Assembly: GCF_900114205.1 (NCBI RefSeq)
Contig: NZ_FOSH01000002.1
Coordinates: 124,001-188,000, forward strand
DNA from: Methylophaga sulfidovorans
Lineage (GTDB): Bacteria > Pseudomonadota > Gammaproteobacteria > Nitrosococcales > Methylophagaceae
Direction of reading: 5' to 3'
DNA: 64,000 nucleotides
The notes under the pieces were generated by a model. It made no database searches and had not been told where the DNA came from. It saw only the letters and a list, made by a program, of their open reading frames with translations. Below are positions 45,428 to 52,559 of this stretch, in pieces (the first letter of the stretch is position 1; each line of letters begins with the position of its first letter). A program made the position numbers and the translations under genes.

Positions 45428-45655
45428 ATGAGTAGCATTTCTGCTTTTCAATCAGGTGTAGCAGGTATTCAAAGTGGCATGTACGGTGCAGCACAAAGTA
45501 GCGCCAAAATTGCTTCAGCGGATTCTGGCTCTAGCGAACAGTTAACCAAAGCGTTGGTTGAATTGGATGCGAATGCAAGACAAGTTGAAGCTTCTGCTAA
45601 AGTCGTTAAAGCCAGTAATGAAATGGTAGGCAGTATCTTAGATATAAAAGTGTAA
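45428..45655 (+). CDS. Mini flagellar-rod-like small protein
   Basis: This 75-residue protein has an N-terminal half (ISAFQSGVAGIQSGMYGAAQSSAKIASAD) resembling the N-terminal coiled coil of flagellar rod and hook proteins (FlgB/C/E/F/G). The C-terminal half (LDANARQVEASAKVVKASNEMVGSILDIKV) resembles their C-terminal helix, and the whole middle domain is missing. GGAG lies nine bases before the ATG. No flagellar genes are adjacent. The similarity is from memory; the function is unknown. Confidence 0.75.
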   Translation: MSSISAFQSGVAGIQSGMYGAAQSSAKIASADSGSSEQLTKALVELDANARQVEASAKVVKASNEMVGSILDIKV

Positions 45656-45796
45656 GTATCAACTAACATAAAATTTATGAGGAGGCTCCCGTAACTCCTC
45701 TTAGCCTGTTAAACTGCTCTCTCGTTTCACAAACCGAACATCCTTTTGAACAATCCAACTTTTTCACCGTTATCGCATACTGCTATTGTCAGCGCT

Positions 45797-46549
45797 ATGG
45801 AACCAAAGACAGTTAATACACTTTCTGAGGTCATCATTCTGCCTGAAGTGACATCGACCAATGATATTCTCTGGCAACGATTTAGTCAGGGACAATTAGG
45901 ACCAGCAGCCTGTATTGCTGAAACGCAAACTGCTGGACGAGGTCGTCGGGGTGATGTCTGGCAATCACCTGCAGTGGGAAATTTATATCTTTCCCTATTT
46001 TGGCCTCACTGCGCAGAACAAGCCCGACATGGACTCAGCATTGCCGTCGGCATCAGTTTAATAAATACACTCAAGCAGTCTGGAATCAATCAGTTAGCGC
46101 TGAAATGGCCTAATGATGTATTACATAAAAGACAAAAGCTTGCTGGAATTCTTGTAGAATCAAGATTCAATACTAGGCAATATACTGTTGTGGGCATCGG
46201 CCTTAACTTCAAGCTTCCAGAAGCCACACAAACATTAATTCAACAACCATCTACCAGCCTCGAGCAGCTTTGTGACCCAGTCCCCTGTCGTAACTGGCTG
46301 GCAGGAAAAATACTTCAGAACATGATAGAAACAATAGAACTGTTTGAACATCGGGGTCTTACTGACTTTCTTCCACTCTGGCCTCAGTATGATGCCTTAC
46401 ATGAGCAGGCTATTACATTGATAGATGGTGCTCAAAAATCTACAGCGATAGCCTGTGGTATTAATGATCAGGGCGAATTACGTTATTTACAAAACAATGA
46501 AATAAAACTGTTGTCCAATAGTCATATCAGCATTAGGTTTACCTCATGA
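45797..46549 (+). CDS. birA: Biotin-protein ligase without repressor domain
   Basis: This 250-residue ligase has the biotinyl-AMP loop GRGRRG (AETQTAGRGRRGDVWQ), KWPNDVL and GIGLNF. It lacks the N-terminal helix-turn-helix of E. coli BirA, so it should biotinylate AccB but not repress bio genes. I start at ATG 45797; the frame also has a TTG at 45746 giving 17 extra residues. Overlaps coaX (ATGA), the usual birA-coaX pair. Confidence 0.92.
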   Translation: MEPKTVNTLSEVIILPEVTSTNDILWQRFSQGQLGPAACIAETQTAGRGRRGDVWQSPAVGNLYLSLFWPHCAEQARHGLSIAVGISLINTLKQSGINQLALKWPNDVLHKRQKLAGILVESRFNTRQYTVVGIGLNFKLPEATQTLIQQPSTSLEQLCDPVPCRNWLAGKILQNMIETIELFEHRGLTDFLPLWPQYDALHEQAITLIDGAQKSTAIACGINDQGELRYLQNNEIKLLSNSHISIRFTS

Positions 46550-47559
46550 AATTACTGGTAGATATAGGCAATAGTCGAGTTAAATGGGCCATTATGGATA
46601 ATGGTGGCCTTAGTGATAGCCAAAGTTTTGACCGAAACAAATCCGGCATAAAAGCATCACTGAATAAGGCATGGAAAACATTAATTGAGATTGAAGCCAT
46701 CTATGTGGCCAATGTCGCTGGTGAAAAAATAGCCGAACAACTCAGTGAATGGACACAAAAGCAGTGGAATCTAACCCCCAAGTTTATTCAGGCTGAGAAA
46801 AAACATTTTGGTGTTATCAATGCTTACGATGAGCCGGAAAAGTTGGGTGTAGACCGCTGGCTATCACTTATTTCAGCCAGACAGCATGCGCGTCTCGCTC
46901 AATGTATTATTGATTGTGGTACCGCAATCACCGTTGATATTGTCACAAAAACAGGACAACATCAGGGTGGCATGATTATTCCTGGCATCAGTATTATGAA
47001 AAGTAGCTTGGTCAATAATACCGATGCACTCACTGCTGATACCGACAATCAAGAGTTTAAAACTTTAGCAACTAATACCTATAGTGCCATCCATACAGGC
47101 ACACTGTATGCGGTAACTGCCACTATAGAACGTATCATCAGCGATCTAAAAGAAAACTTTAACAATCGAATTCGTTTTATCATCACAGGTGGCGATGCAG
47201 ATGCATTACTGCCTTTACTGTCTGATGATGTACATCACTATCCTGATATTGTGCTTAGAGGCCTCGCCTTTTATGCCAGACAGGATAAAACAAAAACATC
47301 AGCAAGAAAGAAAACAAAGCCTAAACAAAACGAAGCTTCTCCTGATGTCGAAGAGTCTGCTGCCAATACAGAGAATGAAACTGCGCCACCAGTAAAAGAA
47401 AACGCACAGAAAGACACTCAACCAGTGACTGACAACTCAACGGAAGATAAGCCGAAACCCGCGCGTAAACCACGTAAAACAAGAGCAACAAAACCAAAAG
47501 TAGCAGCAAAGACAGAAACAGAAGCGTCGGATCCATCATTGCCAGAAGAAGCAATCTAA
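46546..47559 (+). CDS. coaX: Type III pantothenate kinase with long basic tail
   Basis: The first 245 residues form a complete CoaX kinase: LVDIGNSRVKWA, GVDRWLSLIS, IDCGTAITVDIV and IITGGDADALLP. It catalyses the first step of CoA synthesis. Residues 246-337 form an unusual low-complexity tail, first Lys/Glu/Asn-rich and then Lys/Pro/Arg/Ala-rich (KPARKPRKTRATKPKVAAK), resembling histone H1-like tails. The tail adds about 90 residues to the usual family length. Ends 21 bp before tRNA-Ser. Confidence 0.93.
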   Translation: MKLLVDIGNSRVKWAIMDNGGLSDSQSFDRNKSGIKASLNKAWKTLIEIEAIYVANVAGEKIAEQLSEWTQKQWNLTPKFIQAEKKHFGVINAYDEPEKLGVDRWLSLISARQHARLAQCIIDCGTAITVDIVTKTGQHQGGMIIPGISIMKSSLVNNTDALTADTDNQEFKTLATNTYSAIHTGTLYAVTATIERIISDLKENFNNRIRFIITGGDADALLPLLSDDVHHYPDIVLRGLAFYARQDKTKTSARKKTKPKQNEASPDVEESAANTENETAPPVKENAQKDTQPVTDNSTEDKPKPARKPRKTRATKPKVAAKTETEASDPSLPEEAI

Positions 47560-47580
47560 GGTAATCTTTCGCACCCTTAA

Positions 47581-47671
47581 GGAGAACTGGCCGAGTGGTT
47601 GAAGGCGCACGCCTGGAAAGTGTGTATAGGTTAATAGCCTATCGAGGGTTCGAATCCCTCGTTCTCCGCCA
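47581..47671 (+). tRNA. tRNA-Ser (GGA)
   Basis: This 91-nt tRNA has acceptor GGAGAAC/GTTCTCC, discriminator G, encoded CCA (47669-47671), anticodon GGA in CTGGAAA, and a long variable arm (TATAGGTTAATAGCCTAT), all serine features. Its last 19 bases are part of the attachment repeat of the integrated element, and the gene is intact. Confidence 0.97.
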
Positions 47672-47674
47672 TTT
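47653..47674 (+). repeat. attL: 22-bp attachment repeat in tRNA-Ser
   Basis: Starts in the T arm of tRNA-Ser and runs three bases past CCA (AATCCCTCGTTCTCC...CATTT). The identical sequence occurs at 52520-52541. The copy restores a complete tRNA gene. Confidence 0.9.
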
Positions 47675-47699
47675 CAAAAACCATCTTATTTTTCAATAA

Positions 47700-47744
47700 G
47701 TTACCAGCCTAAAAATTCATCTTTGTTACCAGTTTTGTTACCAG
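47700..47744 (+). repeat. Left cluster of GTTACCAG repeats
   Basis: Three copies of GTTACCAG at 47700, 47725 and 47737; the last two are within the 20-bp block TGTTACCAGTTTTGTTACCA (47724-47743), which recurs exactly at the right end. The position and direct orientation suit arm-type integrase binding sites; binding is inferred. Confidence 0.75.
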
Positions 47745-47835
47745 AAAAATTCTTGCTAAGAAACCTGAGTGGGAATACTTTTGCGGATAAAGTAAGTTCA
47801 TTCGTTATCTCGACTCAAATATGAATGGAGTGCGC

Positions 47836-48201
47836 ATGGAAGAGAAAACACTTAAGCTAACCTATCCCCTCGGCACTCATAGCCCAACAATAAATGATAT
47901 TGAAAATATTATTCATGAAAATCTGAAGGACTTCCATGTACTTCTGTGGCTCTTCATCGATGAAAATGATGCAAGAACAACATTATTAGAAGATTCTGTT
48001 CAAGTTGAACATGTGACCTTGCCAGCTAACTCTGATGAAGGCTCATTCGACTTACAATTCGAGTCCGAGTTTTACGCTGGTTGTAAGGACATGAACTCAA
48101 CTGATGAACACGAAACGACAGTAGAGTTTTTTATTGAAAATGGGCAATTGATCATTGATATGCTATTGCCGCCTAAGTGGGGTGCCAGTGACGTTTACTA
48201 A
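47836..48201 (+). CDS. Hypothetical protein of the element (gene 1)
   Basis: This 121-residue acidic, soluble protein from ATG 47836 (GGAG at good spacing) has no signal or membrane segment. Visible features are a strand-rich pattern (LKLTYPLGTHSPTINDIENI, VLLWLFIDENDARTTLLE, TVEFFIENGQLIIDMLLP) and a single Cys. I do not recognise the family. It faces the recombinase gene and overlaps its end by 4 bp, tail to tail. Confidence 0.65.
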   Translation: MEEKTLKLTYPLGTHSPTINDIENIIHENLKDFHVLLWLFIDENDARTTLLEDSVQVEHVTLPANSDEGSFDLQFESEFYAGCKDMNSTDEHETTVEFFIENGQLIIDMLLPPKWGASDVY

Positions 48202-48740
48202 ACCTGTACCTTTACCCTCTGAACTGTCGAAACTGAAACACCCAACTGAGCCGCTGTCTTCCTGATTGAAGTCCCTCCAGCAAGCAGTTCTTGGATTTTC
48301 TCACGATCAACCTGTTGCGGTCTCCCTTTGTACTTGCCAGCTTCCTTAGCCTTCTGAATGCCCTCTCTCTGGCGCTCCAACAGCATCGAACGCTCAAACT
48401 GATAGACAGCCCCAAGTACTCCCAATAACAGCTCCTGCATGGCGTTCTGTTCGCCTGTGAAGGTTAAGCTCTCCTTGTGGAACTTAATGCTCACACCTTT
48501 CCCGTTCAGCAGCTTCACCAAGCTGATCAAGTCTTCAAGATTACGAGCCATCCGAGAAATGTCGTGGACATGAACTTCATCGCCTTTCCTGACGTACTTT
48601 AGCAGGGCTTGGAGTTGTGGCCTGTTGGTATCTTTACCCGAACACTTGTCTTCAAAGAGTTCATCCAGTTCAACCCCGTCAAGTTGACGCTCTGAGTTCT
48701 GGTCTACTGTCGACACCCTGATATATCCAATACGTTTCAT
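48198..48740 (-). CDS. Serine recombinase (resolvase/invertase family)
   Basis: This 180-residue small serine recombinase has catalytic Ser10 in GYIRVSTVDQNSERQ, an Arg-rich active-site motif (HDISRMARNLEDL), the family's long helix (AMQELLLGVLGAVYQFERSMLLERQREGI) and a C-terminal helix-turn-helix (IRKTAAQLGVSVSTVQRV). It is close to Tn3-type resolvases and DNA invertases. No transposase or terminal inverted repeats are seen, so it is a solo recombinase. Start ATG 48740 gives the standard N-terminus; six codons upstream are dispensable. Confidence 0.93.
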   Translation of the reverse strand: MKRIGYIRVSTVDQNSERQLDGVELDELFEDKCSGKDTNRPQLQALLKYVRKGDEVHVHDISRMARNLEDLISLVKLLNGKGVSIKFHKESLTFTGEQNAMQELLLGVLGAVYQFERSMLLERQREGIQKAKEAGKYKGRPQQVDREKIQELLAGGTSIRKTAAQLGVSVSTVQRVKVQV

Positions 48741-48779
48741 ACCTTCACCTGTATTCATTTAAGTCTTAGATGTCGACAC
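48707..48779. promoter_or_regulatory. Possible res/self-control site of the recombinase
   Basis: Two copies of the palindrome TGTCGACA lie here (in the first codons, near 48708-48715, and upstream near 48772-48779), about 64 bp apart across the recombinase start. Spacing and position resemble a resolvase-binding region that also controls its gene. No third site was found. The link is inference. Confidence 0.4.
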
Positions 48780-48943
48780 ATTACTGTGGTCATATTTAAA
48801 AGTCAACTTAAAAGAACACGGTTTTCGTATTCATCTTGGGTGTAGTCACAGGGTGTAGTCATAAAGGTACCTTAAGAATGCGACCAGATGAAATGCTCAT
48901 GCTATGCTTGGACAATCTGACAATCTCAATTACAGGAGGAAGC

Positions 48944-49285
48944 ATGGAAAGCAAAGTTTGGAAGGATAAGCTGTTTGGTATCGGGGTGATGCTCTTGATA
49001 ATCGGATCATTAGCCTACAGCGCTTTAGTTTTCTTTCTTGGTTACGTAGGGATTGCAGAAGGTCTGGGCCGATGGTGGGCCCTTGGCGCATTGTTTTTGG
49101 CGATATTCTTACGTTTTGTGGCTCCGATTGTAGTAGGTGCTATATTTGGTGCTATGCACTTATGGGACTGGCATTGGGCGGCGGCTGTTGTTCTGGTAAT
49201 GCCAGGGATAGTTTTAGTAATACCCGCTATTTTAGCTGGTGCACTAGATAGCTTACGTAAAGCATTCCAGCGAACTCCAACTTAG
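48944..49285 (+). CDS. Small membrane protein of the element (gene 2)
   Basis: This 113-residue protein starts at ATG 48944, directly after a strong AGGAGGA site. It is highly hydrophobic with three to four predicted helices (FGIGVMLLIIGSLAYSALVFFLG, WALGALFLAIFLRFVAPIVVGAIFGAM, WHWAAAVVLVMPGIVLVIPAILAGA) and a basic C-terminal end. I recognise no family. Small membrane proteins in mobile islands can be defence effectors or immunity factors, but nothing here shows that. An upstream extension to 48836 is unlikely. Confidence 0.72.
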   Translation: MESKVWKDKLFGIGVMLLIIGSLAYSALVFFLGYVGIAEGLGRWWALGALFLAIFLRFVAPIVVGAIFGAMHLWDWHWAAAVVLVMPGIVLVIPAILAGALDSLRKAFQRTPT

Positions 49286-49519
49286 CAATGCTGCGCTATG
49301 TTTTTCTGAGAACAACTTCGCCAGAGTAAATCATGGGCCAAACTAACTCATGGTGTTTCATGTTTTTTATTGCTTGAAATGCTCTGCTGGTAGTCACTGA
49401 CAGCTATCCACCACCTCAACTATTTCAAGACAGCAACTCATACGATGATGTAAGTGTTGCACTGTCTCACGCCGTGTGATCTCCTGTGTGCCTTCACTAA
49501 CCAACGTAAGGGAAACACA

Positions 49520-49696
49520 ATGGAGATATTCAGTATCAAGCGCTTGTTCGGCTTTGGTCTTTTCGTGGAGCTTCTAGAGACAAAGGCTTCAGACTTCATC
49601 ATTGAGACCACCAGCACTGACCATGACCGTGAGGTCTGGCTCTTTGGTCGTCTTCACCTCGTCATCAGTAACGAGAAAGCTTACAGCCTGTCCTGA
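49520..49696 (+). CDS. Small hypothetical protein of the element (gene 3)
   Basis: This 58-residue soluble protein starts at ATG 49520 with AAGGGAA ahead of it. It contains a mixed hydrophobic stretch (FGLFVELLETKASDFIIETT) followed by DHDREVWLFGRLHLVISNEKAYSLS. No recognisable family. The good ribosome site is the main support; a TTG or upstream ATG at 49454 would lengthen it. Confidence 0.5.
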   Translation: MEIFSIKRLFGFGLFVELLETKASDFIIETTSTDHDREVWLFGRLHLVISNEKAYSLS

Positions 49697-49974
49697 CAGA
49701 GAAACTAAACGAATACCCCCGTACCCCCCTTGGTCTTTTCTGTAATGGACTGGGGCGGCACGGGGGACTGAAGCCCTTGCCCTCGTAGGGGTATGCCCTC
49801 GAAAATGTGTCAGGAAAAAATCACCGGACTCTGTCCCAGTGGGACAAACTGAAGATAATCTCCTTGTCCCTCAGCGGCATGGTAGGGAAGGGACAACTGA
49901 AGACCAACTCAAGTCACCTCTAAAGTTTTGCTGCAGTTGGCTTGAGAGTGTCTTCAGTCAATCTTCCGTGTTAC
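49697..49974. other. Palindrome-rich intergenic region
   Basis: These 278 bp contain no supported gene. They hold a 15-bp palindrome TGTCCCAGTGGGACA (49832-49846), a second TGTCCC/GGGACA pair (TTGTCCCT 49864-49871 and AGGGACAA 49889-49896), an ATACCCC/GGGGTAT pair 70 bp apart (49713-49719, 49788-49794), and an ACTGAAGAC/GTCTTCAGT pair (49896-49904, 49950-49958). The last pair could end the minus-strand ParB-like transcript, although it has no T run. Confidence 0.6.
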
Positions 49975-50835
49975 TTAAAAATCACTATCACCATCAACAT
50001 CATCAAACTCATCTCTGAAGTCATGCCTGAGCCATTCCGCCAGTCCTTTGTAAAGATGGGGTGAATACTTCTCTAGTGCTCTGGCGAATAACTCAGGCTG
50101 TCTCTGAGGCTTATTGCCAAAGGTTTTCTGTAGACCTTTAGCCCACGTTATGACCTGACGATCTTCCCACTCTTCATCATGGTCTCGCTTGACTCCAATG
50201 CTGAGGACTTCCTTCCAAGTCAAACCATCAACTTCATCAAGCCACTGTTCGCCATATTTCTGAACCAGCTCTTCACGTTTGGCCTTCATTCTGCTGACCG
50301 AAGACTTACCGACTTTACAGATAGAGCCTATCTCACGCACGGTCATCTCGTTGTCGATGGTCACGATGTGCCAAGCCTTGGTGAGTTTATCTTCCTTGCC
50401 CATGGCTAGCTTATCTTTGGCGTTCAGCCTGATTGATTCAAGGTGCGCTTCCCGAAGGCTTCCACGGAAGGTCAATACGGGGATTACCCCTGTGCCCTTA
50501 CCTTGAGCCTGAAGCCTGTTGTGCGCTTCTACTCTGTGATGACCATCTAATACCAGAAATCTCTTACCAGACCACCAGATAACCACAGGATCAAGCTCAT
50601 GGTTTTTTTCGTGCATGATTGCTTCCATCAAAGCCTGAATGTGGCGCTCTGAAGCAAATTCATCACCAATTGCCCGTGGCTGGAAGACTGAAGTCATAAA
50701 CTCAAGGCGGCTCACAGGGTAACGGTTTGGGCGGTGGGGTAATGGTTTTGGTGGGAACGCTGTCCCAGTTGCTAGCTCCTCTTCAAGTTGGCGGTAACCG
50801 TCTTGAAATGAGGCTGTCTCTTGTGTTGCAGACAT
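49975..50835 (-). CDS. ParB-like nuclease/partition-family protein
   Basis: This 286-residue protein has a ParB N-terminal domain with VDPVVIWW...FLVLDGHHRVEAHNRLQ (about residues 85-110), then a KorB/ParB helix-turn-helix segment (MTVREIGSICKVGKSSVSRMKAKREELV, about 160-190) and an acidic C-terminus (DEFDDVDGDSDF). ATG at 50835 follows AAGGT. No ParA ATPase is adjacent, so chromosome-style partitioning is doubtful; some such proteins act as CTPases, nucleases or transcriptional regulators. It could bind the palindromes downstream. Confidence 0.82.
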   Translation of the reverse strand: MSATQETASFQDGYRQLEEELATGTAFPPKPLPHRPNRYPVSRLEFMTSVFQPRAIGDEFASERHIQALMEAIMHEKNHELDPVVIWWSGKRFLVLDGHHRVEAHNRLQAQGKGTGVIPVLTFRGSLREAHLESIRLNAKDKLAMGKEDKLTKAWHIVTIDNEMTVREIGSICKVGKSSVSRMKAKREELVQKYGEQWLDEVDGLTWKEVLSIGVKRDHDEEWEDRQVITWAKGLQKTFGNKPQRQPELFARALEKYSPHLYKGLAEWLRHDFRDEFDDVDGDSDF

Positions 50836-51097
50836 GTGTTTTACCTTCGTTGATTACAAGTGAGAACGGGAGTGTTCTCCGAAGGTGCGTGGTAATTATA
50901 AGCCCATGAAGAATAAAGGAATAAATCACCATCTAAATAAAGCCCAAAACGGATCTCAGGTTGCCTCTGATCGTTTATCTCTTGTTGCTGGTGGAGTAGT
51001 GGCTCATGTGGGCTGAAAGTGGCTCAGGGGATCACACAACGAACCCTCAGAGGCTTTGCATGAAAAAAATAAACAGGCCATGACAAACAGACCAGAC

Positions 51098-52408
51098 TTA
51101 TTCCAGACTCCACTTTATTTGATCTACCAGCTCCTTCTTAAAAGAAAGTGCCTCAACATGATCGTATACAGGCAGTGATCCACCCTTTGAGCTATCCTCT
51201 CCAAGGTGCCCTGTTATTGAACCGATTGCCTTGTCGCTGTACCTCATCCGACGAAGTTGAGTAATTATGGTTGACCTGAAGGAATGAAATGAGAGTTTCC
51301 TTGGTTCCCCTGTAAGCTCATGGTGACGAGTGCCTAACACCTTGTCCACATGCTCCCGCATAGTCCGCAATGCTGTTCTGTAAGGGATTTTAAATGTGAA
51401 CCCCTCCGGCAGATCAAGGCTTTCATGAAGTGGCACTATCCGTGTTGATTGTTCTGTTTTCCCTTTTTCTTTGAAGTTGAAAAGCCAGCACGGTTGATCA
51501 TGCAAGACCTTTACTTCAGCTCTGAGCATCTCACCTATCCGCGCCCCTGTGGTAGCTCCTGCATGAATAAGTGTTTTGAACTCTGGGTCTGCATGTTGAT
51601 AGAGATCGCGTATCTCTTCCATTGTGAATGGGTCGTAAGACTTACCTTTTTTGCTAATCTTATGGCCAGTGAATGGGTTATCGCCACTGACAAGCTTAGC
51701 CCGCTTGGCTCTGCTCCACATCTTCGAGAGTCCCCACAGGTGGCCATTTAAAGTTGAACCAGACACACCAGCTTCAAGCTCAGCAATAAGGCAATCATTA
51801 ACCTGTTCATACTCAATCTGATCAATATCAATATCCGTTAACATCAAACTTTCAAGCAACCATGACGAAGAACGTTCTAGCTTTGAGATAGTTTTCTTCG
51901 CAAGCCCACGCGCCTCGCTCTCACGGACAACGGCTTTGGTTAAATTCTTAACGCTTTTCCCTGCTTGCCGCTTTGCACCTAACAGAGCAAACACAGCTTC
52001 ACGCTCACGCTCAGCGATACTCTTCAACTTTTTGATAGTCGGTTTATCGCCCAGAGTAGCTGAACCTCTCATGAGTATTGCTCTAACATTCTCTATGTTA
52101 GGGTGTGAGGACTTCAGGGGTATCAGGAGAGGATTCTTGGGCGCTACCTGTGGTGAATGCTCCTGTGCTTGAGGCTCTTCCCTTTCAGGTAACCAAGCCT
52201 TGTAATGATCTTGCGCTTGGGCTTCCAAACCATGAAGAAAAATATCCCGCCGTCTTCTCGCCTCTCTGAGGCTGTCCGTTTCAAGGCTCTTCGGGAGTAT
52301 GTCTTTGTACTTGATGCACTCGGGTAAAAGTTTGTGCCTTTCGGGAATTCGATAGTGGAGCCACCAAACATTTCCCCGCTGGCGGAGGTGTTTCTTATCC
52401 AAAGCCAT
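51098..52408 (-). CDS. int: Tyrosine recombinase (integrase) of the element
   Basis: This 436-residue phage-type integrase has an N-terminal arm-binding/SAM-like domain (ALDKKHLRQRGNVWWLHYRIPERHK, about 1-40), a core-binding domain (about 170-250) and a catalytic domain with Arg in TTGARIGEML, the HxxR box (LSFHSFRSTI), a Gly-His and the nucleophile Tyr in PVYDHVEALS. I start at ATG 52408; the frame extends 29 codons toward the attachment site but these fall in the repeat DNA. It points inward from the right attachment site, and the tRNA is at the far end. Confidence 0.93.
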   Translation of the reverse strand: MALDKKHLRQRGNVWWLHYRIPERHKLLPECIKYKDILPKSLETDSLREARRRRDIFLHGLEAQAQDHYKAWLPEREEPQAQEHSPQVAPKNPLLIPLKSSHPNIENVRAILMRGSATLGDKPTIKKLKSIAEREREAVFALLGAKRQAGKSVKNLTKAVVRESEARGLAKKTISKLERSSSWLLESLMLTDIDIDQIEYEQVNDCLIAELEAGVSGSTLNGHLWGLSKMWSRAKRAKLVSGDNPFTGHKISKKGKSYDPFTMEEIRDLYQHADPEFKTLIHAGATTGARIGEMLRAEVKVLHDQPCWLFNFKEKGKTEQSTRIVPLHESLDLPEGFTFKIPYRTALRTMREHVDKVLGTRHHELTGEPRKLSFHSFRSTIITQLRRMRYSDKAIGSITGHLGEDSSKGGSLPVYDHVEALSFKKELVDQIKWSLE

Positions 52409-52437
52409 GCGTAAACCATCAATAAAAAAATAGCGAA

Positions 52438-52457
52438 TGTTACCAGTTTTGTTACCA
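52438..52457 (+). repeat. Right copy of the 20-bp internal direct repeat
   Basis: TGTTACCAGTTTTGTTACCA, identical to 47724-47743 and in the same orientation, 62 bp inside the right attachment repeat and just upstream of the integrase start. Likely integrase arm-type site. Confidence 0.75.
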
Positions 52458-52519
52458 AACGAAAGCCCTGAAAAGCTTTTATACTGCGGCTTCAAAGGGT
52501 TAGGGGCACAAAACTTGCT

Positions 52520-52541
52520 AATCCCTCGTTCTCCGCCATTT
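52520..52541 (+). repeat. attR: 22-bp attachment repeat
   Basis: Second copy of the tRNA-Ser 3' end (see attL). Outside the repeat the two flanks differ (T before and A after, against G and C at attL), which defines its ends. The chromosome resumes at 52542 with the EAL gene. Confidence 0.9.
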
Positions 52542-52559
52542 AAATGATACTACTATCTG

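Larger units (their letters stand above)
47653..52541. mobile_element. tRNA-Ser integrative element (about 4.9 kb)
   Basis: Bounded by exact 22-bp copies of the tRNA-Ser 3' end (47653-47674 and 52520-52541). It holds a tyrosine integrase next to the right end, a serine recombinase, a ParB-like gene, three unrecognised small genes, and 20-bp direct repeats just inside both ends. No relaxase, replication initiator or virion gene is visible, so it is either a small satellite, a genomic islet moved by its own integrase, or the remnant of a larger element. Confidence 0.88.

Noticed and set aside
45679-45700. GAGGAG/CTCCTC inverted repeat as a terminator between the small protein gene and birA
   Set aside because: Six-bp stem with a 10-nt loop and no T run; too weak to call.
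47700-47744. CRISPR-like array
   Set aside because: Only three 8-bp units with variable spacing and no cas genes; better explained as integrase arm sites.
48836-48943. N-terminal extension of the element membrane protein
   Set aside because: A strong AGGAGGA site directly precedes the internal ATG at 48944, and the extension has no membrane or family pattern.
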